Below, piece by piece: positions 1 to 5,854 of a stretch of 13,126 bases of DNA. Below the pieces are notes generated by a model. That model did no database searches, was not told the DNA's origin, and saw only the letters and a list, made by a program, of their open reading frames with translations. Position numbers and translations under genes: made by a program. How positions within the stretch are numbered: position 1 is the stretch's first letter; every line of letters starts with the position of its first letter. Location of the stretch: positions 1 to 13,126 of the forward strand of contig DATKHF010000024.1 of the NCBI GenBank assembly GCA_035510355.1, in the 5' to 3' direction. Source of the DNA: DATKHF01 sp035510355 (GTDB taxonomy: Bacteria > Patescibacteriota > Saccharimonadia > Saccharimonadales > UBA4665).

Positions 1-2
1 GC

Positions 3-170
3 CTTGCACCACCCTACAGACTTGGAGGGTATAAAACAAACCAGTCTACCCACACAGCTTCGGCTGATTTGTCTTCCGTCATTACAAACCTAAAGACACC
101 TTTAGATGTAGAAGGCGGAGTTTTCTCGTGGGTAAAATTAAAATCTCAGCAGAGGCTGACGTTGGTTTAA
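3..170 (+). CDS. Possible C-terminal end of an unidentified protein, cut by the left edge
   Basis: An open frame enters from the left edge and runs 55 codons to a TAA at 168-170. I do not recognise the product. Its composition is protein-like (polar and Thr/Ser-rich, then a short hydrophobic end finishing LTLV). A second frame is also open from base 1 to a TAA at 91-93, so the choice of frame is uncertain. The TAA overlaps an in-frame ATG of the next small ORF (TAATG at 168-172), an arrangement typical of translational coupling and mildly in favour of this frame. It lies on the recombinase side of the tRNA-Pro junction, so it is probably element cargo. Confidence 0.3.
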   Translation, partial: LAPPYRLGGYKTNQSTHTASADLSSVITNLKTPLDVEGGVFSWVKLKSQQRLTLV

Positions 171-280
171 TGTTGGCTAAGCTAATAAAGTTACTTGAAA
201 AAATAGACACAAATAGCCCTATGGCTAAGTTAAATGAAACGTCCATATCGGATAATAACGGGAGTCGTATTCAGCTATGA
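128..280 (+). CDS. Small hypothetical protein, 50 aa, upstream of the recombinase
   Basis: GTG start at 128 preceded by a purine-rich Shine-Dalgarno (AGGCGGAG, 113-120) about 7 nt away; TGA stop at 278-280. The predicted 50-aa peptide has an amphipathic middle (MLAKLIKLLEKI) and a polar C-terminus. It has no recognisable family. An alternative start is the in-frame ATG at 170, which overlaps the upstream TAA as TAATG and would give 36 aa. It is codirectional with the recombinase, whose start is 30 bp downstream, so the two could be cotranscribed. Its last codons form the left arm of the 260-290 hairpin. It could be a small regulator of the element, but nothing in the sequence proves that. Confidence 0.45.
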   Translation: MGKIKISAEADVGLMLAKLIKLLEKIDTNSPMAKLNETSISDNNGSRIQL

Positions 281-290
281 TACGACCCCC
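260..290. repeat. Inverted repeat / hairpin just upstream of the recombinase start
   Basis: GGGAGTCGTAT (260-270) and ATACGACCCCC (280-290) pair with a single mismatch (A263 against C287) around a 9-nt loop. No T-run follows on the plus strand, so it is not a standard terminator. The next 17 bases contain a near-tandem GAATGTT repeat (292-298, 300-306), and the recombinase ATG at 310 lacks a clear Shine-Dalgarno. The hairpin could limit read-through, be a protein-binding site, or control translation of the recombinase. Confidence 0.6.
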
Positions 291-309
291 TGAATGTTAG
301 AATGTTGGC

Positions 310-1884
310 ATGGACGAAGACGAAGAAGAAATCGTAGACCCTACCAAGTTGAAGTATGCGTTGTATGTCCGTAAAAGTACTGACGACAAAGAACGTCAGC
401 AACGCTCTATTGAAGACCAGATAGCAGAGTGCGAAGAAATGGCTGCTAAGGTTGGTATGCACCTTGTTAAGCCGTATTACGAAGACCACAGGTCAGCCAA
501 GATACCAAATAACCGTGATAGGTACAAAGATATGCTGGAAGACCTTGAACTTGGTAAGTTTGACGGGATTATGGCATACCACCCAGACCGCCTCTCAAGA
601 AATATGATTGAGGGGGGTGAGCTATTTGAGCTGCTTGATAAGAAAACGCTCAAGGATTTGAAGTTCGTAACCCATTACTTTACCAATGACGCAAGCGGTA
701 AAATGCTTCTTGGAATATCGTTTACTATGGCTGCTTACTATTCAGCTAATCTGTCGCAAAACGTTAAACGTGGGCATAGACGAGGCTTCAAAGAAGGTAA
801 ATCATCTGGTACACCAAAACACGGCTACATTCGCACTAAGGAAGGTATTTATGTACCTGACGGCAATAACTACGACCTTGTGTGCGAAGCTTGGCAAATG
901 CGTAAACGAGGTATCGGCTTGCGTGAGATAGCTAAGTATATGAATGACAACGGCTATGGTCGGATTGTTAAAGATGAAAAGTCTAAGCGATACGGTGAAA
1001 CCATTGTTATGAGCTATCAGATTTTAAGTGAGATGTTCAAAGACCCCTTTTACTATGGTCTGCTGATACAGAAGAACAAGACCTACGACCTAAGTGCTTA
1101 CAACTTTGAAAAGGCTGTTACTGAAGATGATTACAATGAGGTGCAACGTATGTCTAGGGCTACTGTATCACCTCTTGTTAAAAATAGACGCATGACCTTT
1201 TATCCGTTGCGAGGTATGGTCAAGTGTTCTTTTTGTGGACGCAATATGTCGCCTGGTGCTTCAAAAAGTCGGGCTGGTACACGCTACTTATATTACCGTT
1301 GCGTGAACACCGAATGTACCCGTGAGAAGAAGTCCATTCGTGGCATTGAGATATTTAAGTTCATCTACGAACTGCTTAAAGACGGTATTGACCTCACTCA
1401 AAACGACTACCAATACTATTACGACCACTTAGTAAATCAAGCTGACACACAACGCATAGCCTTGCAGACTGAGATTAACAGTAAGGAGGGTGCGTTAAAT
1501 GCTACCAAGCGTAGAAGCAAAAGCATAGGGCTTAAAATTATTGACTACTCTAAGGACTCCCCCGTATGGAAGGTTAATAATGAGCAGCTGATAAAACTTG
1601 AGGCTGAAGAAAAAGACTTAAAGAAGCAAATAGCAGAGCTTCAAGAACAACAATCAGACCCAAATCAAGAGGTATTAAGCATTGAGCAGTTTTTGAACCT
1701 AGCTAAAAATGCTGGTTCTAAGGTGAAGGCTGCTGATGAGGTTGGTAAGGACCACATTTGTCGGATAATCTTTTTGAACCTCGTTGTTGATGAGCAAAAA
1801 GTAGCCAATTACCACCTTACAAAGGCATTTTCTAAACTTGAAAAAATGCAATCTGTCCGTCATGGTCGGGGTGACAGGACTTGA
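310..1884 (+). CDS. Large serine recombinase (site-specific integrase/resolvase family)
   Basis: A 524-aa DNA recombinase of the large serine family, which cuts and rejoins att sites through a 5'-phosphoserine link. Residues ~15-160 are the resolvase catalytic domain: YVRKSTDD with nucleophile Ser23, RSIEDQ, then YHPDRLSRN with the conserved DR. Residues ~165-295 fit the Recombinase domain (GTPKHGY onwards). A zinc ribbon follows at ~305-336 (CSFC ... CVNTEC), then a long charged coiled coil at ~378-465, as in integrases that switch direction with a partner factor. Length is normal for the family. The ATG at 310 is the only start that keeps Ser23 in its usual place; no good Shine-Dalgarno is visible. 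The C-terminus is odd: the last six codons and the TGA lie inside the antisense of tRNA-Pro. It is very probably the integrase of an element occupying the left of the window. Confidence 0.96.
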   Translation: MDEDEEEIVDPTKLKYALYVRKSTDDKERQQRSIEDQIAECEEMAAKVGMHLVKPYYEDHRSAKIPNNRDRYKDMLEDLELGKFDGIMAYHPDRLSRNMIEGGELFELLDKKTLKDLKFVTHYFTNDASGKMLLGISFTMAAYYSANLSQNVKRGHRRGFKEGKSSGTPKHGYIRTKEGIYVPDGNNYDLVCEAWQMRKRGIGLREIAKYMNDNGYGRIVKDEKSKRYGETIVMSYQILSEMFKDPFYYGLLIQKNKTYDLSAYNFEKAVTEDDYNEVQRMSRATVSPLVKNRRMTFYPLRGMVKCSFCGRNMSPGASKSRAGTRYLYYRCVNTECTREKKSIRGIEIFKFIYELLKDGIDLTQNDYQYYYDHLVNQADTQRIALQTEINSKEGALNATKRRSKSIGLKIIDYSKDSPVWKVNNEQLIKLEAEEKDLKKQIAELQEQQSDPNQEVLSIEQFLNLAKNAGSKVKAADEVGKDHICRIIFLNLVVDEQKVANYHLTKAFSKLEKMQSVRHGRGDRT

Positions 1885-1885
1885 A
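1863..1885. other. Putative attachment-site junction (tRNA-Pro 3' end / recombinase 3' end)
   Basis: This segment is at once the T-loop, T-stem 3' arm, acceptor 3' strand and encoded CCA of tRNA-Pro (minus strand) and the last codons plus TGA of the recombinase (plus strand). tRNA 3' ends are classic integration targets and integrase genes usually sit beside their att site, so this is the expected position of one element-chromosome junction. The tRNA is complete, so integration would have left or restored its 3' end. No second copy of the segment is visible in 1-310; the other junction should lie left of the window. Confidence 0.4.
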
Positions 1886-1938
1886 CCTGCGACCTCACGG
1901 CCCCCAGCCGTACGCGCTACCAACTGCGCTACACCCCG
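1863..1938 (-). tRNA. tRNA-Pro (anticodon GGG)
   Basis: A complete cloverleaf on the minus strand. The acceptor strands CGGGGTG (1938-1932) and CACCCCG (1873-1867) pair perfectly. The D-arm is GCGC/GCGC around AGTTGGTA. The anticodon stem TACGG/CCGTG holds loop CTGGGGG, so the anticodon is GGG, which reads CCC (Pro). The T-arm is GCAGG-TTCAAGT-CCTGT. The discriminator is A1866, and CCA appears genome-encoded (1865-1863), as it is for tRNA-Val in this window. Transcription runs towards the recombinase 3' end, with which the tRNA overlaps by 22 bp. Confidence 0.95.
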
Positions 1939-1948
1939 AATCCCTCCG

Positions 1949-1957
1949 ATTATAACA
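1949..1957 (-). promoter_or_regulatory. Extended -10 promoter of tRNA-Pro
   Basis: The minus strand reads TGTTATAAT, an extended -10 (TGn plus consensus TATAAT). It predicts a start near 1942, about 4 nt before the mature tRNA 5' end. No convincing -35 is present at 16-18 bp. Confidence 0.6.
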
Positions 1958-1987
1958 GAGATATGCACAGCCTGTACTTAGTATTGG

Positions 1988-2716
1988 CTACCGGCTGTGA
2001 GCTGGTTTTTGCGCAGAAGATCTAAGCAAGAGGTTCTTTGCGTCTGATAGTACGAAGTTAAGCTTCCAGGCCAGCATTGCCCGAGTGGCAGCTATCTCTG
2101 AACTATGAGGTGTGTTCGGTGTAAGTCCTCTAACTATATAGTGGCTGGCTAACCTAATGAGTGTATTTTTAAGTGCACTTTCATCGGCAACCATATCAGA
2201 CAATTCTGGTACTACGATTCCTAGGTAGTCATTTCTCATAGTCTTAGGAGCAATTATCTTCATAATACGGTCCAAATGTTGCTCCTGGGCAACGATGCCA
2301 ACTGGTCGGTCATCAGGAAGTAGCTCCTGGCTATTTGTAAAATTCGTGACAGTATCAATTGATTCTACTTCGGTACGTATAGCGCTCGCAGGAATACCAT
2401 GATTATCGATAAGGCTGTGGCGCATGCCAACAGCCTCTGGCACGCCTTGATATTCCTTACCGTCTTCATCCCACCATGGTTCACCGTACTGATCAGCCGG
2501 ATTTTTGTATCCGCTGCAGATGATCAAGCCGCTTTTCTCAACGAGAACCTGACCTTTGTAAAATTCCGATGCGGTAACCACCCGCTGTTCGCTAAACTCA
2601 TGCAGCCCTGTACCATCGGAACTCCGATAGAGACCCGGAATTATCAAGTGCGCGACATCATCAACACCTACTCCTGAGGGTCCCTCTATTGTCGAGAACG
2701 ATTGTATCTGATTCAT
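1988..2716 (-). CDS. DUF218 / YdcF-like (ElyC/SanA superfamily) domain protein
   Basis: A 242-aa protein that matches the DUF218 pattern: a central SGYKNPAD stretch (xxSGG-like), a helix with EAVGMRHSLID followed by HGIPASAIRTEVESIDTVTN (the family's 'GVp..I..E..S.nT.eN' block, ~106-125), and later VAQEQHLDR in place of the usual 'T..yHm.R'. Family members are linked to envelope biogenesis or nucleotide-like ligand binding; the biochemical role is poorly defined. No signal peptide or membrane helix is obvious, whereas ElyC/SanA proteins usually carry one, so this looks cytoplasmic. The ATG at 2716 is chosen because a very good promoter ends 8 nt upstream and no Shine-Dalgarno is seen. Its gene ends 33 bp before the tRNA-Pro promoter. 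Assignment rests on motif spacing only. Confidence 0.68.
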   Translation of the reverse strand: MNQIQSFSTIEGPSGVGVDDVAHLIIPGLYRSSDGTGLHEFSEQRVVTASEFYKGQVLVEKSGLIICSGYKNPADQYGEPWWDEDGKEYQGVPEAVGMRHSLIDNHGIPASAIRTEVESIDTVTNFTNSQELLPDDRPVGIVAQEQHLDRIMKIIAPKTMRNDYLGIVVPELSDMVADESALKNTLIRLASHYIVRGLTPNTPHSSEIAATRAMLAWKLNFVLSDAKNLLLRSSAQKPAHSR

Positions 2717-2724
2717 TTATTTAT

Positions 2725-2753
2725 ATCATAATATTTTAACTTATAAACGTCAA
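2725..2753 (-). promoter_or_regulatory. Sigma70-type promoter of the DUF218 gene, apparently leaderless
   Basis: The minus strand shows TTGACG (2753-2748), a 17-bp spacer, then TATGAT (2730-2725). The predicted transcription start (~2718) is 2 nt before the ATG at 2716, leaving no room for a Shine-Dalgarno. Confidence 0.72.
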
Positions 2754-2807
2754 AATAGAGGCGGCGTTGAGCCCAGAATTATCAATAAAAGCAAGTATAG
2801 CGAAAGC

Positions 2808-2964
2808 GAAAGAAATAGGTCGGGCACTGGGTTTGATCACCTGAGGGATCCCAGGTGGGTGTCCGCACTTGGCAACCACGGTCACCAAGAGTATTGAACT
2901 CCCTAATGATTAGTATCAGATAATCATTCACCCAGCGAGAAGTTTTTTAAGCTCTACCCGACTA
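2808..2964 (-). ncRNA. Candidate structured RNA of about 150 nt (unrecognised family)
   Basis: The gap between the M50 and DUF218 genes folds as a multi-branched RNA on the minus strand. An outer stem pairs 2957-2964 with 2816-2824 (GTCGGG/CCCGAC plus flanking pairs with a bulge). It continues as 2930-2937 with 2825-2832 (CGCTGGGT/ACCCAGTG), leaving a one-sided 19-nt bulge. Inside are a perfect 8-bp hairpin (2905-2912/2921-2928), a T-arm-like hairpin (GGGAG TTCAATA CTCTT, 2903-2887), a 6-bp hairpin (2868-2873/2884-2889) and a perfect CACCTG/CAGGTG hairpin (2838-2843/2852-2857). A consensus TATAAT lies just before the 5' end and a pyrimidine-rich tract follows the 3' strand. I see no motif of tmRNA, RNase P RNA, SRP RNA or a known riboswitch. 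It may be a standalone RNA or a cis-regulatory leader; folding was by eye. Confidence 0.45.
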
Positions 2965-2969
2965 CGTCT

Positions 2970-2975
2970 ATTATA
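2970..2975 (-). promoter_or_regulatory. Consensus -10 (TATAAT) for the candidate RNA
   Basis: Minus-strand TATAAT begins 2 bp downstream of the M50 stop codon and predicts a start near 2963, exactly where the outer stem of the candidate RNA begins. The -35 position falls in M50 coding sequence and is poor (GTACTA at 17 bp). Confidence 0.4.
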
Positions 2976-2977
2976 CG

Positions 2978-3589
2978 CTAGGGCAAAAGCCGTAGTACAT
3001 CATAATTAAGGTTTATCAGGAAAGTAGTCAAAACTCCAGTTAGGACTAGGGCAAAGACAATGAATAGTCCATAAGGCTCAATTTGTTGCATGAATTCCTG
3101 CACCGGTTCCGGCGCAAAAGCGTAGAGCACTCTTGATCCGTCCAGTGGCGGGATTGGTATGCTATTAAAGATGAATATACCAACGTTTAGGATTGTAAAA
3201 ATATACAGAAAATTATAAATTGCCGAATTAGTTGCTAGACGAATGAGCAACGCCCCAATAATGGCCAGCGCTAGATTAGTCAACGGGCCTGCAGCGGCAA
3301 CTATTGCACCGCCAAACTCGCCATATTTTACCCTCTGAGGGTTAAAGGGCACTGGACGTGCAGCTAGGAGAGGAAATTTAAAAAGGATCAGCGTGACTAT
3401 AGGCAGCACTACTGTAGTCAAGGGATCAATATGTTTTAGTGGATTGAGGCTCAGCCGCCCCATCTCCTGAGCCGTGGTATCACCGAGTGCATGAGCTGCG
3501 TAGGCATGCATCGCTTCGTGGATTGATAACGAGATAACTATAGTAATCAAGGCATAAACGATGTTTATGCCTGTTAAATTATCGATCAT
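2978..3589 (-). CDS. Site-2-protease-like M50 family membrane metalloprotease
   Basis: A 203-aa intramembrane zinc protease of the short S2P/M50 type. The first helix (~8-30) carries the zinc-binding HEAMH (24-28). The block MGRLSLNPLKHIDPLTT (~43-59) is the family's conserved loop. A further helix (~94-118) begins with GGAIVAAAGPLTN. The second catalytic block FNSIPIPPLDGS (141-152) holds the N-x-P-x-P-x-x-D-G signature with Asp150 as the third zinc ligand. A last helix spans ~172-193. There is no PDZ domain, so it is not full RseP; length is normal for the minimal subgroup. The physiological substrate cannot be told from sequence. It starts 39 bp after folP on the same strand, and a TATACT ends 7 nt before its ATG, so it may also have its own, leaderless, transcript. 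Confidence 0.93.
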   Translation of the reverse strand: MIDNLTGINIVYALITIVISLSIHEAMHAYAAHALGDTTAQEMGRLSLNPLKHIDPLTTVVLPIVTLILFKFPLLAARPVPFNPQRVKYGEFGGAIVAAAGPLTNLALAIIGALLIRLATNSAIYNFLYIFTILNVGIFIFNSIPIPPLDGSRVLYAFAPEPVQEFMQQIEPYGLFIVFALVLTGVLTTFLINLNYDVLRLLP

Positions 3590-3596
3590 GCCTCTC

Positions 3597-3602
3597 AGTA
3601 TA
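3597..3602 (-). promoter_or_regulatory. -10-like TATACT 7 nt before the M50 start codon
   Basis: Minus-strand TATACT (3602-3597) ends 7 nt before the ATG. The intervening GAGAGGC looks like a Shine-Dalgarno but lies only 1 nt from the ATG. The -35 region is weak, so this is a candidate only; compare the DUF218, folP and wHTH starts. Confidence 0.35.
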
Positions 3603-3628
3603 CCGAGGTTGTGCCGCCAAGGATAGCG

Positions 3629-4375
3629 TTAACTTTGTAGCAGTTGGCGATGGCCCGCGACGTCATGAACCCGCAGATAGGCTGCGCCGGCAGCAGTAGC
3701 AACCCGTCCGGCTACTAGGTTTGGCTCTAGCTCCATACGATGATCACCCAAGAAACGTTTGCGTGAATAGCCGATCATCACCTGATAATCTGGCACCTGC
3801 TGGGCAAATTTCAGTAGTTCGCGGTTTAATTCCGGCGTTTTGCCAAAACCAATGCCAGGGTCCAAGATAATCTGTTGGCGCTGGAGGCCATCGGACTCAA
3901 GAAGTTTTACCTTATTGAGCAGATTATCGCGCACCTCCTGAATACTACTAAGTAATTCTCCTTGATGAGCCGCCTGAATATCCTTTCCAGGTAGATGACT
4001 TATGATACATCTGGCCTGATGCGTAACTACGACAGCCACCATAGCTGGATTATTCATCCCTGTTACATCGTTAATAATGACATCGCCAAGTGCCAAGGCC
4101 TTTTCGGCCGTTTCTGGATGATACGTATCAACTGATAGCTTGCCAGGGAATAGCTCCAACAGTTGTTTGAGTACGGGTTCAAGCCGCTGCCACTCCTGTT
4201 CAGCGGTAAGTGCCGTGGCACCAGGTCGCGTACTTTCAGCCCCAATATCAACCAGGCTAGCACCGTCACTAAACAACCGCGCTGCCTGTTCAACGGCTTT
4301 TTCGGGTTCTAAAAACTGATTACCATCGCTAAAACTGTCCGGTGTTACGTTTAAAATTCCAACAAGCTTGATCAT
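3629..4375 (-). CDS. folP: Dihydropteroate synthase
   Basis: A cytoplasmic TIM-barrel enzyme that condenses 6-hydroxymethyl-7,8-dihydropterin diphosphate with p-aminobenzoate to give dihydropteroate. The 248 residues carry the family blocks in order: GILNVTPDSFSDG (6-18), DIGAESTRPG (43-52), SVDTYHPE (81-88), INDVTG (101-106), ILDPGIGFGKT (170-180), IGYSRKRFLG (201-210) and the C-terminal RVHDV (235-239). It is slightly short of the common 270-280 aa but no block is missing. It is divergent from folK, whose product makes its substrate, with 62 bp between the start codons. The ATG at 4375 fits the family N-terminus. Genes for folE, folB and folC are not in the window. Confidence 0.97.
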   Translation of the reverse strand: MIKLVGILNVTPDSFSDGNQFLEPEKAVEQAARLFSDGASLVDIGAESTRPGATALTAEQEWQRLEPVLKQLLELFPGKLSVDTYHPETAEKALALGDVIINDVTGMNNPAMVAVVVTHQARCIISHLPGKDIQAAHQGELLSSIQEVRDNLLNKVKLLESDGLQRQQIILDPGIGFGKTPELNRELLKFAQQVPDYQVMIGYSRKRFLGDHRMELEPNLVAGRVATAAGAAYLRVHDVAGHRQLLQS

Positions 4376-4383
4376 CTACCTAT

Positions 4384-4389
4384 ATAATA
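4384..4389 (-). promoter_or_regulatory. -10-like TATTAT 8 nt before the folP start codon
   Basis: Minus-strand TATTAT (4389-4384) ends 8 nt before the ATG, the same geometry as the DUF218 gene. No good -35 is present at 17 bp. The only Shine-Dalgarno-like bases (AGGT) are 2 nt from the ATG, too close for normal use. Confidence 0.35.
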
Positions 4390-4401
4390 AAGCAAACCGA
4401 T

Positions 4402-4410
4402 TGATATAAT
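4402..4410 (+). promoter_or_regulatory. Extended -10 promoter for folK
   Basis: TGATATAAT (TGn plus consensus TATAAT) predicts a start near 4417, about 21 nt before the folK start, leaving a leader with an AAGGAG ribosome binding site at 4428-4433. Confidence 0.55.
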
Positions 4411-4437
4411 GAGCAAAATGATCTGTGAAGGAGTTTA

Positions 4438-4923
4438 TTGGTAGTGACAACAGTATATTTGGCTCTCGGTTCTAACGTTGGTGATTCGGCACAATATATC
4501 GCGAAATCCCTCGACTTACTGGAGTCAACTCTGAATGATATCCAGCACGCTCCGCTCTATACCTCAAAAGCCGTTGGTTATACCAATCAGGCGGACTTCT
4601 TCAACACCGCAATAAGTGGTCAAACCGAGCTGTCTCCGCAAGCATTGCTGCATGTCATCAACGAAGTAGAGCAACAAGTCGGGCGAGTAAAGCGTTTTCG
4701 TTGGGGTCCGCGCGAAATTGATATCGATATTATCTTCTATGGCAACCGAACTTTGCAAAGCGAGAATCTCACTATTCCCCACCCAAGCTTTCGAGAACGC
4801 GACTTTGTACTCCAGCCACTGGTTGATCTTAATAGCAAAATGGTCGACCCGGTGAGTCACAAAACAGTCAAGCAGTTACTCAGTGAGTTAGCACCTTCAC
4901 AGTTATCAATTATACGTAGTTGA
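4438..4923 (+). CDS. folK: 2-amino-4-hydroxy-6-hydroxymethyldihydropteridine diphosphokinase
   Basis: HPPK transfers pyrophosphate from ATP to 6-hydroxymethyl-7,8-dihydropterin, the step just before dihydropteroate synthase. The 161 residues show YLALGSNVGD (7-16), a YTSKAVGY region (~41-48), FFNTAI (54-59), the ATP/Mg signature RWGPREIDIDI (88-98), and IPHPSFRERDFVLQPL (113-128). Length is normal. The start is non-ATG: TTG at 4438, 4 nt after AAGGAG, or GTG at 4444, 10 nt after it; both leave the conserved N-terminus intact. It is transcribed divergently from folP, and its stop overlaps the -35 of the rpmB promoter. Confidence 0.96.
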   Translation: MVVTTVYLALGSNVGDSAQYIAKSLDLLESTLNDIQHAPLYTSKAVGYTNQADFFNTAISGQTELSPQALLHVINEVEQQVGRVKRFRWGPREIDIDIIFYGNRTLQSENLTIPHPSFRERDFVLQPLVDLNSKMVDPVSHKTVKQLLSELAPSQLSIIRS

Positions 4924-4948
4924 CCAAAACAACTAATTCCGCTACAAT
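4920..4948 (+). promoter_or_regulatory. Sigma70-type promoter of rpmB
   Basis: TTGACC (4920-4925), a 17-bp spacer and TACAAT (4943-4948). The -35 hexamer includes the TGA stop of folK. The predicted start (~4955) leaves a ~19-nt leader containing AGGA about 6 nt before the ATG. Confidence 0.72.
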
Positions 4949-4973
4949 AACACCTTGAGAATCAGGATATATT

Positions 4974-5216
4974 ATGCAGAAATGTGATCTTACCGGCAAA
5001 GGCAAACAATACGGCAGCAATGTCAGTTTTTCGCAGCGCCATACCAAAAAGGTCTGGAAACCAAATCTCCAGACAAAGACGTTAGTAATTGACGGCAAAA
5101 AAATACAGATGAAGCTGAGTACTCAGGCTATCCGCACCCTTAAAAAGAAGGGTCTTTTAACTACTAGCACGCCAGCTTCGCCTGCAGCGCCACGCGTATC
5201 TGTAACTTCTAAATAA
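4974..5216 (+). CDS. rpmB: Large-subunit ribosomal protein bL28
   Basis: An 80-aa basic protein with the bL28 pattern: the N-terminal CDLTGKG (4-10), GSNVSFSQRHTKKVWKPNLQ (14-33), and the later KLSTQAIRTLKKKGL (47-61). bL28 binds 23S rRNA near the E site in the 50S subunit. Only the first Cys of the zinc-binding form is kept, so it probably does not bind zinc. The last ~18 residues (Thr/Ser/Pro/Ala-rich) are a low-complexity extension. The ATG at 4974 has AGGA at a good distance. It has its own promoter and converges with the MBL-fold gene, 9 bp away, with no room for a hairpin terminator. Confidence 0.88.
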   Translation: MQKCDLTGKGKQYGSNVSFSQRHTKKVWKPNLQTKTLVIDGKKIQMKLSTQAIRTLKKKGLLTTSTPASPAAPRVSVTSK

Positions 5217-5225
5217 GCAATTACT

Positions 5226-5846
5226 TTAAGAGCGCTCGAGGATAACTAACTGAGTAACGTCAGTGAGTTCGTGCGGCTTAAGACGAAGTTTGGTGACACT
5301 TTCTTTCGGTTCCATTGCTAGTTCTTTGAGCACCTGGGCTAGTTCTTGCTGAGGTACGGGGAATTTGAGAGCCTTATCGGCATAGTGCGTTGGGATAACC
5401 AACTTAGGCTCAATAGCTTTAATAATCTGCAAAGCCCCGGTAGCATCGACAGTATACCCATTACCGCCAACGGGGACAACTAAGATGTCTACGTGGCCGA
5501 TAGCCTCAAGCTGCTTATCGCTCAAGTTGGGGTCAATATGGCCGGTTATCAGTATGCTTTGATCGCTGAAAACAAGCTTGAATATAGTGGCATTGAGCTT
5601 GCCCGGTTCATCGACATGCGCTTGCGCTGCAATACCAATAACTGAAACGTCTGAAACTTCGTATTCGCCTGGGCTATCAAAGATAAGTCGGGCATTAACA
5701 TCCTGCGGATGAGACGTAAAGAGTGCCACGTCATCGGGCTTAGTAATATTTTTCAAGCCAAGCTCGGCCAAGTTATCATCTATAATGATCCGCGCGCCTT
5801 TTTGGGTAACGCTCAAACAGTTTGCTCCGTAAAATTGCAGATCCAT
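5226..5846 (-). CDS. Metallo-beta-lactamase-fold protein (UlaG-like group) with an eroded metal site
   Basis: 206 aa. It starts MDLQFYGANCLSVTQKGARI and continues with IIIDDN, DSPGEYEVSDVSVIGI (~58-73), ITGH (~99-102), VPVGGNGYTVDATGAL (~123-138) and KLVIPTHY (~147-154). This is the usual layout of short MBL proteins of the Lactamase_B_3/UlaG-like type. The signature HxHxDH is not there: the corresponding loop reads FTSHPQDVN. Two later His positions (GH, THY) survive. It is thus probably not a normal dinuclear hydrolase, and its substrate is unknown. Its ATG follows the wHTH stop by 8 nt, so the two are cotranscribed and perhaps functionally linked. Confidence 0.8.
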   Translation of the reverse strand: MDLQFYGANCLSVTQKGARIIIDDNLAELGLKNITKPDDVALFTSHPQDVNARLIFDSPGEYEVSDVSVIGIAAQAHVDEPGKLNATIFKLVFSDQSILITGHIDPNLSDKQLEAIGHVDILVVPVGGNGYTVDATGALQIIKAIEPKLVIPTHYADKALKFPVPQQELAQVLKELAMEPKESVTKLRLKPHELTDVTQLVILERS

Positions 5847-5854
5847 ACTATGTA

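Noticed and set aside
1..310. Second copy of the tRNA-Pro 3' end (attL/attR partner)
   Set aside because: Searched by eye for the GGTCGGGGTGACAGG core on both strands; none found in this stretch.
1699..1968. 89-codon minus-strand ORF across tRNA-Pro
   Set aside because: It reads through the tRNA and antisense to the recombinase; an artefact of tRNA-containing sequence.
2399..2677. 92-codon plus-strand ORF antisense to the DUF218 gene
   Set aside because: Shadow of the recognisable minus-strand gene; no ribosome binding site and no family resemblance.
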